Shown in pieces: positions 7,271 through 16,016 of a stretch of DNA of 53,749 bases; the first letter of the stretch is position 1, and each line of letters starts with the position of its first letter. The notes under the pieces were generated by a model. That model saw only the letters and a list, made by a program, of their open reading frames with translations, had not been told where the DNA came from and did no database searches. The position numbers and the translations under genes are program-made. The stretch comes from Lachnospiraceae bacterium (GTDB lineage: Bacteria > Bacillota > Clostridia > Lachnospirales > Lachnospiraceae): contig JAJQCQ010000001.1 of the NCBI GenBank assembly GCA_021202635.1, forward strand, positions 1 to 53,749, read 5' to 3'.

Positions 7271-8182
7271 CTACAAAATATTTCGTTTTTTGAAAATCAA
7301 CAGGCAAATGACCAGTACAACCAGGCTGACCAGAATCACGACCGGATACCCATTCGCAAGCTCCGGCATGTTTTCAAAATTCATTCCATACCAGCCGGTA
7401 ATCAGAGTTAAAGGGAAGAAAATCGTTGATATAACAGTCAGAAACCGCATATTGTCGTTCTGACGTGCATCCGCAAGTGACTGCCATGCATCGCACACCT
7501 GTTGGGCATATTCCAACAGATAACTGGTCCGATCCTTCAGACGTTCGGCGCGATCAGCCGCCGTGCCAAAATACTTCAGCTGCTTTCGGGCAAAATAGCG
7601 ATCCTCGTTTTCTTCCAGCTCGCGGATCATATTCATGAGCTGGTCGTAATAGCTCCGCAGTGTCAGCAGCTGCTTCCGGATTGGCTGCAGCCGGTTCTGA
7701 ATATTATCAATGTTTCCTTTTGCTGTCTCATCCTCCAGCTCCATCAGCTCACGTTCGTACTGTTCCAAAAGTACAGAGTCCCGTGAAATGAACTCTGTAA
7801 TAAAATTGTATAAAAAGCGTTCACGCGTATCTCCCTGATGTACACGCTTCATCCGAATCCGGTTGACCAGACGCAGCACAAAACCACTGTCATCAATCAA
7901 TACAATATACTTTCCTGTAATAATAAAAGCAACACGAAAGCGGCTCCCCAGCACGTCCAACAGCCTTGGGATTGCCAGCGTTCCATACAGGCAGTCCTGC
8001 TGACTTTCTACCTTACAGAAGCAAATATCCGAAAGCGACCGGTCCAGTTCCACGTTTACAGACAGGTCATTCAAAACACCCTGGCTCTGATTTTCTTTAA
8101 CAACGAACACAGCAGATGCCCCCGTCTGAAGTACAGTATCCATATCCGTCTCTACAAGCTGGCTTCCCAATTTGTAAATCAT
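7271..8182 (-). CDS. corA: CorA-family divalent metal transporter
   Basis: 303 residues with the CorA layout: a soluble alpha/beta N-terminus (1-130), a long helical stalk (about 130-245), then two C-terminal membrane helices with the selectivity motif YGMNFENMPE at about 264-273 and a basic KKRN tail. It forms pentameric channels for Mg2+ or Co2+ uptake at the inner membrane. AAGGAAAA precedes the ATG. It is followed by gene remnants, so it is probably monocistronic. Substrate preference cannot be read from sequence. Confidence 0.9.
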   Translation of the reverse strand: MIYKLGSQLVETDMDTVLQTGASAVFVVKENQSQGVLNDLSVNVELDRSLSDICFCKVESQQDCLYGTLAIPRLLDVLGSRFRVAFIITGKYIVLIDDSGFVLRLVNRIRMKRVHQGDTRERFLYNFITEFISRDSVLLEQYERELMELEDETAKGNIDNIQNRLQPIRKQLLTLRSYYDQLMNMIRELEENEDRYFARKQLKYFGTAADRAERLKDRTSYLLEYAQQVCDAWQSLADARQNDNMRFLTVISTIFFPLTLITGWYGMNFENMPELANGYPVVILVSLVVLVICLLIFKKRNIL

Positions 8183-8243
8183 TTTTTCCTTACCACTTTC
8201 CTGCTATCTGAATTCTCCAGCACACCTCATGGGCATATATTAT

Positions 8244-8393
8244 TTAATCATTCAGCTCTTCCCACTCCGTAATCTCTCCGGTGAACAGTTTCTTCAGCTG
8301 TTCTTCGGTCACGTTCTCCAGCAGATTCTGCCCATCCGCATCGTGGTTGCCTACCGTAGTCGCCACCGGAACAGACGGCAGAAGATAACCGGT
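8244..8393 (-). pseudogene. Fragment of a second solute-binding protein (PstS-like)
   Basis: The minus strand encodes about 49 residues ending NVTEEQLKKLFTGEITEWEE followed by LND. The EEQLxxLFTGxITxWxEL pattern is the signature of phosphate/anion-binding PstS-type proteins. No start or rest of the gene is present. It lies right after the permease stop, so the operon may once have ended with another binding protein or an unrelated pst piece. Confidence 0.5.
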
Positions 8394-8438
8394 ATTCAAG
8401 TTAAAATATCGGTAAATATCTTAACTTTCTGCTCATTT

Positions 8439-10109
8439 TCAATCATGTTTTTTCTTGCCTATCAGTGCGTTCATGATCAAAAGTGCCGTTGTCGTTATCA
8501 ATACACAGAGAACCGCCATCGCCATCCCAAGAGAAACGCTGCCCTGCTCAAATTCACGGTTGATATAGGTAGAAACCACGAGCACATTCGGCGGTGCGAT
8601 CAGACTTGCAGTCACCAGTTCCCGGAAAGCAATAATGAAAATCATCATCCAGCCGGTCGCAATTCCCTTTGAAATCATGGGAAAAGTGATTCGTCCAAAC
8701 ACATAAGCCGGACTGCCGCCAAATGTACGCCCTGCCTGTATCAGGCTGTCATTGATCTGTGTAAAGGAAGATGTGACATACTGCACCGTATAAGGCAGAT
8801 AAAGAACTACATATGCCAGCACCATAATGCCCAGTGTATTATAAAGCGGGATGATTTTATATATCGCATTCCAGAAAAGCATCAGCCCGATTACGAGCAC
8901 GATACCCGGCAGCATTTCCGGCAAAAGACTGACTGCCTCCACAATTTTTTTCAGTTTCCCTTTTCCTCTCCTGACCGCCAGCACAACGGCCGTTCCAATC
9001 ACAGAGCAGATGGTTGCGGAGGATACTGCCAGAAACAGGCTGGTTCGAATCGCAGCCATACTCTTTTTCGTCGTGAACAATTCCCTGTAATGCTCCAGTG
9101 TGAAATTCCCGGCAGCAAGCCCATACCCTCGCAGCCTGATCAAAGATGTCGCAATCACGGAAAAATATGGAACACCAACAGCGATCAATAGCACTAATAC
9201 AATCCAGAGCCACGCTGCAAGATGCCGGATTCCTTTTAATTCCGTGCGGTAAGGGCGGCTGCCTTTTCCGCTGACCAGCTGATAGCTTGTGCGCTCCGTG
9301 ATATGGTTTTGCTGCATCCAGAGAAGCATACAAACGCACACCAGGATCGAAGACAGACTCGCCGCACTTCCAAAATCCACGGGTGCCGTCGTTGCGTAAC
9401 GATGAATGTCTGTGGTAAACACATAGAACCCAATCCTGCGGCCAAATGTATAAGGTGTACCGTATTCCGCCAGGGTCTTTACAAACACCAGAAGTGCAGC
9501 AATCGCATAATTTCCGGTCAGAAGCGGAGCAAAAATCTTCCGCATCCGCAGCCCGAATCCGGCTCCAAATACCGCTCCGCTCTCTTCCAGGCTTGCCGGA
9601 ATATTGGTCATGGCGTTCTTCAGCATCGTCATCATAAACGGAAAAACATGGAGGCTCATCACGAGCACCAGCCCGCCAAAGCAAAAGAAGTTTTCAGAAA
9701 GAGAGCCGGTAAAAGGAAACAGCTGCTGGAACAGTCCGCGCTTCTGCATAAACAGAATCCACCCCATCGACGCTATGTAAGGCGGCGTCATAAACGGAAT
9801 CATAAAAACAATATCGAGCCATCCATGGGAGGCAAGCTGTGTCCGTGAAAGCAGCCATGCGGTCGGAGCCGCGATCACTGTAGCGCAAAGTACAACACAG
9901 ACTCCCAAAAGGAGCGAATTCATGATTGTCTCCAGATTATCCGCGTCCACAATCACCGCCCATGCCAGTTCCGGATGGAAAGTGCCGTCTTCAAAAACTG
10001 CTCTCGCAAAAATCATGACCAGGGGACAGACGATCAATCCGATCAGAAGAATCAGAAGGGCTGTCAGACCAATATTTTCTTTTATCCAGGTATGTATTTT
10101 CACAGCCAT
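8439..10109 (-). CDS. Fused ABC importer permease (FbpB/ThiP-like)
   Basis: 556 residues with about 12 membrane helices in two tandem BPD_transp_1 halves, each with an EAA-type loop: LAEYGTPYTFGRRIGFYVFT in the first half and AFRELVTASLIAPPNVLVVS in the second. This fused layout is typical of the Fe3+/thiamine/putrescine (FbpB/ThiP/AfuB) group. It overlaps the preceding small membrane protein by 10 bases. With the ATPase (11538-12524) and binding protein (10529-11521) it makes a complete importer. Substrate unknown; iron, thiamine or a phosphonate are the family options. Confidence 0.88.
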   Translation of the reverse strand: MAVKIHTWIKENIGLTALLILLIGLIVCPLVMIFARAVFEDGTFHPELAWAVIVDADNLETIMNSLLLGVCVVLCATVIAAPTAWLLSRTQLASHGWLDIVFMIPFMTPPYIASMGWILFMQKRGLFQQLFPFTGSLSENFFCFGGLVLVMSLHVFPFMMTMLKNAMTNIPASLEESGAVFGAGFGLRMRKIFAPLLTGNYAIAALLVFVKTLAEYGTPYTFGRRIGFYVFTTDIHRYATTAPVDFGSAASLSSILVCVCMLLWMQQNHITERTSYQLVSGKGSRPYRTELKGIRHLAAWLWIVLVLLIAVGVPYFSVIATSLIRLRGYGLAAGNFTLEHYRELFTTKKSMAAIRTSLFLAVSSATICSVIGTAVVLAVRRGKGKLKKIVEAVSLLPEMLPGIVLVIGLMLFWNAIYKIIPLYNTLGIMVLAYVVLYLPYTVQYVTSSFTQINDSLIQAGRTFGGSPAYVFGRITFPMISKGIATGWMMIFIIAFRELVTASLIAPPNVLVVSTYINREFEQGSVSLGMAMAVLCVLITTTALLIMNALIGKKKHD

Positions 10110-10291
10110 TCACCCCTAAAATGAGATATCAGCACATATGCGATCATATACACAACAATGAAAAAGACAGCATCTTTTATCTGATCCCAGCCAAAAACGC
10201 CATTTTTCAGATAACCATACGCTTTCAGAATCGCCTGCGCCGCTATAATAATGACAAGATTCTCAATTATTTTTTTCTTTGCTTCTTTCAT
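10100..10291 (-). CDS. Small two-helix membrane protein in the ABC operon
   Basis: 63 residues from the ATG at 10291, preceded by GGGAG. A basic N-terminus (MKEAKKKIIEN) is followed by one hydrophobic helix (about 11-25) and a second (about 40-57; DAVFFIVVYMIAYVLIS). Its end overlaps the permease start by 10 bases, implying translational coupling. I do not recognise a family. The position suggests an accessory membrane subunit, but this is inference only. Confidence 0.6.
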   Translation of the reverse strand: MKEAKKKIIENLVIIIAAQAILKAYGYLKNGVFGWDQIKDAVFFIVVYMIAYVLISHFRGEWL

Positions 10292-10333
10292 ACATTTCTC
10301 CCGGTTCCGCTTACTCTGAAAAACACGCCCACC

Positions 10334-10417
10334 AAAACGCCGCCCTGAACTCTTTCTCAAAACAGTTTTTCGCTTCCATACTGAATCCGCCTGCAAATGA
10401 TGCAGGCGGCGTTTTTT
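10334..10417 (-). promoter_or_regulatory. Mutually exclusive hairpins between RNA element A and the permease genes
   Basis: On the minus strand CCGCCTGCA and TGCAGGCGG (10387-10409) form a hairpin. The overlapping AAAACGCCGCC (10405-10415) is also perfectly complementary to GGCGGCGTTTT (10334-10344), which ends in a U-run. The two foldings cannot coexist, as in a riboswitch expression platform. On the plus strand the same hairpin is followed by TTTTTT, so it could instead be a plain plus-strand terminator. Confidence 0.45.
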
Positions 10418-10516
10418 GGATGCGCAGGGCTGCGAGAGGTATTTCCGGCTGTCGCCGGACGCAGCCCGCGCGGGCGAGCAGGAGCCGGCAAGCCGTCTCC
10501 TACTTGATCGCAATCC
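10418..10516 (-). ncRNA. Structured RNA element A (candidate cis-regulator)
   Basis: The minus strand folds as a three-way junction. P1 is GGAUUGCG with CGCAUCC. P2 is GUAGGAG with CUCCUGC, capped by CGG-CUUG-CCG. P3 is GGCUGCG with CGCAGCC, enclosing CCGGC-GACA-GCCGG and a one-sided AAAUACCUCU bulge. Element B (31947-32044) upstream of thiT has the same fold with compensatory base-pair changes. It lies between the binding-protein stop and the permease genes. It does not match riboswitch consensus sequences that I can recall. Confidence 0.6.
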
Positions 10517-10528
10517 TCTTTCAATTTT

Positions 10529-11521
10529 TTACTGGCAGATCTCGTTCAGGTTTGCTGCCGTCTCATCCGCTACTTCGATCATCGCGTCCCAGTCGGTCGG
10601 AAGCTGCGGGATCTCATCCAGCGTTGTACGGCCTGCGCACTCTACATCACTGCGTCCCGGAATCAGATAGGCTTCTACTACCAGCTGCTGTGCCTCATCA
10701 CTGAACAGAAAATCAATAAATGCCTTTGCGTTCTCTACGTTCGGCGCCGTGTTCATGATCATCGCCGGTCTCGGGTTTACCACAGTCCCGCTCTCTGGGT
10801 AGTAAATTGCCAGCGGCTCGCCGTCATCAATCGAAGAATATGCGTTGTAATCTACGCCCGCAATCAGAATGCCCTTTTCACCTGTCGTTACCGCTTCCAG
10901 TGCCGCTTTGTTCGCGCCCGGAACCGTCAGTCCATTGTCCGCCCATGCCTGGATGATGTCCTCCCCATCTTCCAGTCCTGTCACAAGTCCTGCCAGAAAA
11001 TCCTTGCAGGCGCCGGATTTTTCCGGATCCGGAATCGCGATGTCATCTGCATATTCCTCCCTGGCAAGCCCTGCCCAGTCCTCAGACACTTCCGAATAAA
11101 TGGTTGTATTATAAATCACACCAACTGCCGATGCGCTGTAGCCAAACAGCATACTGTCCTCGTCGATCCAGCCGTCTACGATTAAATCCGCGTTCTCCGG
11201 CGTGTAGCTCATGATCTGTCCTTCTTCTTTCATGCTGAGACCATCCGACCAGGAAGCAAGGATCACCACATCCGCTACCGGATTTGCCTCCTCCGCTTCC
11301 AGCCTGGCAAGAATTTCCCCGGTCGTTCCCTGGAACTGCTCAACTTCAATCCCAGTTGCCTCGGTAAACGCCTCCGCCAGCTGATCCGCCAGTCCGGACG
11401 GGCTTGGCATATAAACCGTTACCTTACCACTCCCCTCTGCCTGAACCGGTACTGCTGCCAGGCCAGCTGCCACCACTGCTGCTGAACCACGTAAAAAATC
11501 TCTTCTTGATATTGTCTTCAT
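10529..11521 (-). CDS. ABC importer substrate-binding protein (Fe3+/thiamine class)
   Basis: 330 residues. The N-terminus carries a twin-arginine-type signal (SRRDFLRGSAAVVAAGLAAV, cleavage expected near AEG), unusual in a Firmicute. The mature part is a class II periplasmic-binding fold: VTVYMPSPSG, ILARLEAEEANPVADVVILA, PRPAMIMNTAPNVENAKAFI. This pattern belongs to the AfuA/FbpA/ThiB/PhnS group. There is no lipobox Cys. AAGGAAAAAGG precedes the ATG, 16 bases after the ATPase stop. Substrate undetermined. Confidence 0.85.
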   Translation of the reverse strand: MKTISRRDFLRGSAAVVAAGLAAVPVQAEGSGKVTVYMPSPSGLADQLAEAFTEATGIEVEQFQGTTGEILARLEAEEANPVADVVILASWSDGLSMKEEGQIMSYTPENADLIVDGWIDEDSMLFGYSASAVGVIYNTTIYSEVSEDWAGLAREEYADDIAIPDPEKSGACKDFLAGLVTGLEDGEDIIQAWADNGLTVPGANKAALEAVTTGEKGILIAGVDYNAYSSIDDGEPLAIYYPESGTVVNPRPAMIMNTAPNVENAKAFIDFLFSDEAQQLVVEAYLIPGRSDVECAGRTTLDEIPQLPTDWDAMIEVADETAANLNEICQ

Positions 11522-11537
11522 TCCTTTTTCCTTCCTT

Positions 11538-12524
11538 TCAGTGTTGTTTCATAACTGTTACTATTTTTTCGGGGTCGATGTATATGGAATACAATTCACC
11601 CGGTATTGCCTTCCGGCTACTGTGTACCATCCATGTGTGGTTTTCAATATCTTCCTTATTAAAATCATACCTGAGAAAAATTTCATAGGAATCCCCAAGG
11701 TACTGTACGCCTTCCACAGGAAGATAAAATTCCTGCCACCCCTGTTTTTTTTCCTCAGAAATATTCTCCGGACGAAACAGCTGTGTTTCATTCAGCCAGT
11801 TTGATTTCCCTACAAAGCGGGCAACAAACTCCGTATCTGGATGCGCATAGATTTCCTCCGGGGTATCATACTGGTCAATTACCCCGGCATTTAAAACGGC
11901 AATTTTATCACTCATGCTCATCGCCTCTGTCTGGTCATGTGTAACAAAAACCGATGTGATATTTCTTTCCGACACGAGATTCTTCAGCTCATAACGCATC
12001 TCTTCCCTTAAAAGCGCATCCAATGCCGAAAGCGGCTCGTCAAACAGAATACAGGATGGCTCAATCACAATTGCCCGCGCAAATGCCACCCTCTGCTGCT
12101 GTCCGCCGGAAAGCTGGTGCGGGTAACGGCTCGCGAATTCCTTAAGCTGTACAGCCGCAAGGGCACGCTCTACACGCTCCTTCAGCTGACCGGTCTGTCG
12201 CCTTGCCCGCAGCCCAAACGCAACATTTTCAAACACTGTCATATGCGGCCAGAGGGCAAAATCCTGAAATACAAAGCCAAGCCCCCGTTTCTCCGGCGGG
12301 AAATCAATCCCTTCCTTTTTCGAAAACACACAGGTATCATCGAACCAGATTTCACCTGCATCCGGTGTTTCCAAACCCGCAATCATCCGCAGCAGGGTAG
12401 TTTTGCCACAGCCGGAAGGCCCGAGCAGTGTGGTAAAGCTCCCGCTTTCAATTTCAATGGAAACCGGGCGGATGACCTGTTTCCCCGCAAAAGATTTTTC
12501 GATATCCTTCAAGCAGATTTTCAT
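11538..12524 (-). CDS. ABC importer ATPase (FbpC/PotA-like)
   Basis: 328 residues from the ATG at 12524 ([12 protein letters not shown]); the frame is open upstream but reads as non-coding. Walker [10 protein letters not shown] at 35-43, signature LSGGQQQR, Walker [13 protein letters not shown] and the switch VTHD are all present, followed by a C-terminal TOBE-like regulatory domain (about 240-328). First gene of the importer operon, with the binding protein 16 bases downstream. Confidence 0.92.
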   Translation of the reverse strand: MKICLKDIEKSFAGKQVIRPVSIEIESGSFTTLLGPSGCGKTTLLRMIAGLETPDAGEIWFDDTCVFSKKEGIDFPPEKRGLGFVFQDFALWPHMTVFENVAFGLRARRQTGQLKERVERALAAVQLKEFASRYPHQLSGGQQQRVAFARAIVIEPSCILFDEPLSALDALLREEMRYELKNLVSERNITSVFVTHDQTEAMSMSDKIAVLNAGVIDQYDTPEEIYAHPDTEFVARFVGKSNWLNETQLFRPENISEEKKQGWQEFYLPVEGVQYLGDSYEIFLRYDFNKEDIENHTWMVHSSRKAIPGELYSIYIDPEKIVTVMKQH

Positions 12525-12839
12525 ATATGTAAAACGCCTTTCGCTATCCCTCGTAACTATTTCTAAACAAACACCACCGCTCTTCAAAATACCTGGTCCA
12601 ACCTTATCATTTAATACGATTTTGAAATATCCCATTCATATAAAATCCAGGGAAAATTCATGTAAAATATTGGAATAAAACTGATTCTACTGTATTTTTG
12701 AAAAAAGAGATGGTATACTTTTACAGAATGCAGAGACCGTCAGCGATTTCAAAAGCCACCAAAGCAAAGCAATTGACTTTGATTATTGATGATGCCTGCA
12801 AAGAATGCATGAATGCCCAGATAATGGAGACCAGGAATT

Positions 12840-13640
12840 ATGAATATCACAATGCTCGGAACCGGCAACGCGATGGCAACCGAATGCTACAATACCTGTT
12901 TCGTATTAAATAATAACGGCAATTATTTTATGGTAGACGGCGGCGGAGGAAATACCATCATAAAACAGCTGAACCACGCAGGCTTTCGCTGGATGGATAT
13001 GCGTGAAATCTTCATCACACACCGGCATTCCGACCACCTGTTTGGTATTCTCTGGATGGTTCGCATGATCTGCCAGTCCATGAAAAATGGAACCTACAAA
13101 GGTGATGCAAATATCTACGGACACGACGAGGTAATCTCTATCATCCGGAATGTTTCAAAAGAACTGCTTTCGAAAAAAGAAACCATATTTTTGGATAACC
13201 GGCTTCATCTGATCCCTGTCTGCGACGGCGAAAAGCGCCAGATCAATGGCAGAAAGGTCACTTTTTTTAATATTCAGTCATCAAAAACGAAACAGTTTGG
13301 CTTTTGCATGGAACTGAACAATGGGGAAAAGCTCACCTGCTGCGGGGATGAGCCATGCAATCCCTGCTGTGAAAGATATGTAAAAAACAGCAAATGGCTC
13401 CTGCACGAAGCCTTCTGCCTGTATGCGGAGGCAGCAGTTTTTTCTCCGTATGAAAAGCATCATTCTACTGTAAAAGATGCCTGTGAAAGGGCAGAACGCC
13501 TTGGTGTCAAAAACCTCCTGCTCTACCACACAGAAGATACGCATATCCGCAACCGAAAAACCCTGTACCTCGAAGAAGGCAGACAATACTATTCCGGCAA
13601 TCTTTACGTACCGGATGACCTGGAAACGATCGAATTGTAA
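12840..13640 (+). CDS. MBL-fold metallohydrolase (RNase Z-like)
   Basis: 266 residues. The zinc motif THRHSDHLFG (about 60-69) is the HxHxDH signature, with Arg in the second position. Other landmarks are DGGGGNTII near 33-41, CCGDEPCNP near 164-172 and a late His at LLLYHTED near 230. The layout fits the RNase Z/ElaC-like branch without the tRNA exosite. GGAGACCAGGAATT precedes the ATG. The 315 bases upstream (12525-12839) hold no clear gene. It converges on the HAD phosphatase, and substrate is unknown. Confidence 0.85.
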   Translation: MNITMLGTGNAMATECYNTCFVLNNNGNYFMVDGGGGNTIIKQLNHAGFRWMDMREIFITHRHSDHLFGILWMVRMICQSMKNGTYKGDANIYGHDEVISIIRNVSKELLSKKETIFLDNRLHLIPVCDGEKRQINGRKVTFFNIQSSKTKQFGFCMELNNGEKLTCCGDEPCNPCCERYVKNSKWLLHEAFCLYAEAAVFSPYEKHHSTVKDACERAERLGVKNLLLYHTEDTHIRNRKTLYLEEGRQYYSGNLYVPDDLETIEL

Positions 13641-13691
13641 GCATAGTCTGCCTTGCTTAACCGTACATATAAGGATACCGTTTTGAGCCTG

Positions 13692-14471
13692 TCATTGTGC
13701 AGCTGGTATTTCCCCCACCCCATCCAGGATCAGCCTGGGGCGGTAAGGGAATCTCAGGCAATCTTCCCGTGATGTAACGCCGGAAAGCACCAGCACGGTA
13801 TCCAGCCCGGATTCGATACCTGCAACAATATCCGTATCCATCCGATCTCCAATGATCGCTGCTTCCTCCGAATGTACGCCCAGGAGCTTCAAGCCTGTCC
13901 GCATCATAAGGGGATTAGGCTTACCCATATAATACGCCTGTTTTCCCGTCGCCATTTCAATCGGAGCGAGAAGCGCACGGCAGGCAGGCGCAATTCCGGA
14001 TTCCGTCGGACCTGTCATATCATAATTTGTCCCGATCAGCTTCGCTCCCTTTTCCACCAGGCGGATAGCCCTCGTAATCATTTCCAGGCTATAGCCGCTC
14101 GGCTCTCCCACCACCACATAATCCGGGTTCACATCATTAAATGTAATGCCCACATCATACAACGCATTCAGAATCCCATGTTCCCCCATCACATAAGCAC
14201 TGCAGCCAGGTGCCTGACTTTTCAGAAAATGAGCTGTTGCAAGCGCACTGGTGTAAAAATGTGTTTCATCCACATCCAGACCCATGCGTGCCAGCTTCTG
14301 CTGCAATTCTTTTGGGGTATACTGTCCTGAATTCGTCAGAAATAAAAACTGCTTATCATTTCCCCGCAGCCATTCCAGGAACTCTTTCACTCCCGGCAAC
14401 AGACGGTTCCCATGATAAATCACACCGTCCATATCGCAGATATATCCTTTTTTAGCACGTAATTCTTTCAA
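13692..14471 (-). CDS. HAD-IIA family phosphatase (NagD/AraL-like)
   Basis: 259 residues starting from the TTG at 14471, chosen because AGGAGGAG ends 7 bases upstream. Motif I is YICDMDGVIYHG, motif II FLTNSG, and motif III/IV GKPNPLMMRTG with IIGDRMDTDIVAG. The C2 cap between them (about 80-190) is typical of NagD-like sugar or nucleotide phosphatases. A longer in-frame start exists at 14492. Convergent with the MBL gene 52 bases away. Confidence 0.9.
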   Translation of the reverse strand: MKELRAKKGYICDMDGVIYHGNRLLPGVKEFLEWLRGNDKQFLFLTNSGQYTPKELQQKLARMGLDVDETHFYTSALATAHFLKSQAPGCSAYVMGEHGILNALYDVGITFNDVNPDYVVVGEPSGYSLEMITRAIRLVEKGAKLIGTNYDMTGPTESGIAPACRALLAPIEMATGKQAYYMGKPNPLMMRTGLKLLGVHSEEAAIIGDRMDTDIVAGIESGLDTVLVLSGVTSREDCLRFPYRPRLILDGVGEIPAAQ

Positions 14472-14733
14472 GACGTCTCCTCCTGCTTCCATTTTATTTA
14501 TCCAGAGTATTTCATATTCTTCATAAATGCCATCTTTTTGCTTTCCATGCAACAGCATCTATTTTTTGAGAATTATTTAACATTGATCTCCTCACCTCAC
14601 CAATGTGTTCAGGCTTTTATCAGATCTATCCCCGCAATACAATGCAACAGAAATCATATCATGCGATTGTAAAAGGCAGGTCATACAACAGCAAAATCCT
14701 GCTAAAATATTAGTAAGAATATCTCTTTGCGTA

Positions 14734-15799
14734 TCATGCCGCATTTTCTGATCGTAATTGTTCCTCTTTTCGGATGGTCCGATACCCAATACCCTCTCCA
14801 TCCATCCTGCCTTCAGCCAAATCGCCGCGCACAACCAGCATATCCAGCAGATTCCGGAATACCCCCTGTAAAATAATGTCTTCACCGACTTCTCCGTTTC
14901 TCCTGATATGATATTTTCGCGCGATCCACTCATAAAGAACCAGGGAGGACAACAGAGTCCCCTCTTCTTTTCTACAGCACATCGACAGGATGTCAAAGTC
15001 CGTATGTACCTTTTCATTTTCCCAGACCATTTCATACGCGCCATACTCTACTCGTGCAAATTCAGGAAAATAAGTAGTCCAGTCCGGGAGATGATTGCTC
15101 TTGCTGCTATTGATACTCTTTGTAGTTGGATGCAAATTCCACAGCTCATCATGTGCCACAAATGACCACGGCACAAAATGATCGATAGAAATATCTTTAC
15201 TATCAACATCTAACAGATTGTGCCCGTAGATTTCCTGCATAGGCTGTAGCGACAACAACAGTTTCCAGTAATGCTTTACTTTTTCCAGTTTTCTCTCCTG
15301 CGGTGGATATAGCTTGTCCGCAATGCCTGGTACGCTTGGATTCCGTTTTTGCAGATACAAAATCATATTATACTGAAGCCAGCCTTTTACAATCTCCTGA
15401 TTCTTATGAATATACTGACACCAGTCTTCCTGAATACAAATCGTTGTCTGCATCCCATGCAACGCATTAAAATAATAAATCAGCCGTCGTTCCTGATTGA
15501 TTCTCCTTGCCAGTTCCGATTCAGACACATCCCAGCCTTTTCCTTTTTATTTTCTGAATATCATGAACCACTCGCTCCAGCGTATCCCTCGGTCCGAGAT
15601 TTAAATGATATTCTGTAACCATATACCAGGCATCCGCAATCATTTCATCAATCAGTTCCTCATACGTGAGAACAGTCTTTCCCTCCAGTACCTTTGTCAC
15701 AATCGCCTGAAGCCAAAAAAATTTATAACATTCACTGGTGTTGTCAAAGAGACGGCTTAAATGTTGAATTTCCAGTTCGTCTGAATAGGGCAGCTGCAT
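14734..15799 (-). pseudogene. HNH-endonuclease gene, island copy 1 (deleted, frameshifted)
   Basis: Nearly identical to the N-terminal module of the intact gene at 26381-28075. Relative to it, 140 bases are missing (equivalent to 27683-27822), joining at about 15546 and shifting the frame. The HNH core IDHFVPWSFVAHDELWNLHP is intact, but it cannot be read from the normal start MQLPYSDE at 15799. After HTDFD (about 14998) the sequence diverges from copy 2 and ends in a different C-terminus (CCRKEEGTLLSSLVLYEWIA). So this HNH module is joined to another partner here. Probably inactive. Confidence 0.75.
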
Positions 15800-15806
15800 T
15801 GCGTAT
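14998..15806. repeat. Long direct repeat, left copy
   Basis: Matches 27136-28084 in the same orientation with only rare substitutions (for example T/C at about 15047) apart from the 140-base deletion. It bounds the AbiE/prophage island on the left. Such recent long direct repeats allow excision or duplication by homologous recombination. Confidence 0.85.
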
Positions 15807-15807
15807 T

Positions 15808-16000
15808 CATATGATATTAAAGCAACATTTTCGACGTGGCACGAGAAAACGATATTGATGTCACATGCAGCTCGGGTGTATGCGCAAACATGTCGAAGAG
15901 CAATTTTTGCCATTTGACCGTGTGGCATAACATATCAAGCCGTTTTTTGCCCGTTTTGGGGCATTTTGGCGCATATGGGTGTATGCGCGAACATATCGAC
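15808..16000 (-). pseudogene. 3' tail remnants of an rlmD-type methyltransferase gene
   Basis: The minus strand encodes CHVENVALISYE just before the HNH remnant, matching the C-terminus of RlmD at 28083-29462 (CHVENVALMSYER). Upstream, two direct repeats of GGGTGTATGCGC(A/G)AACAT (15874-15897 and 15977-16000, written on the plus strand) each encode DMFAHTP, a typical motif just before the RlmD end. Only tails survive, in shifted frames. Confidence 0.5.
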
Positions 16001-16016
16001 TATCACCTAACAGATT

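Noticed and set aside
8851-9848. Several open frames antisense or out of frame within the permease
   Set aside because: They are Arg/His/Ser-rich shadows of the conserved permease frame and lack ribosome sites.
10387-10417. Simple plus-strand terminator
   Set aside because: The hairpin plus T6 looks perfect on the plus strand, but no plus-strand gene ends there, so it is listed as a possible minus-strand switch with that caveat.
10100-10513. A 137-residue coding region for the small membrane protein
   Set aside because: The first 74 residues are translated from the structured RNA element and hairpins; the ATG at 10291 with a ribosome site is the sensible start.
15874-16000. CRISPR-like direct repeats
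   Set aside because: Only two 24-base repeats 103 bases apart, both explained by duplicated rlmD-tail codons; no cas genes are in the window.
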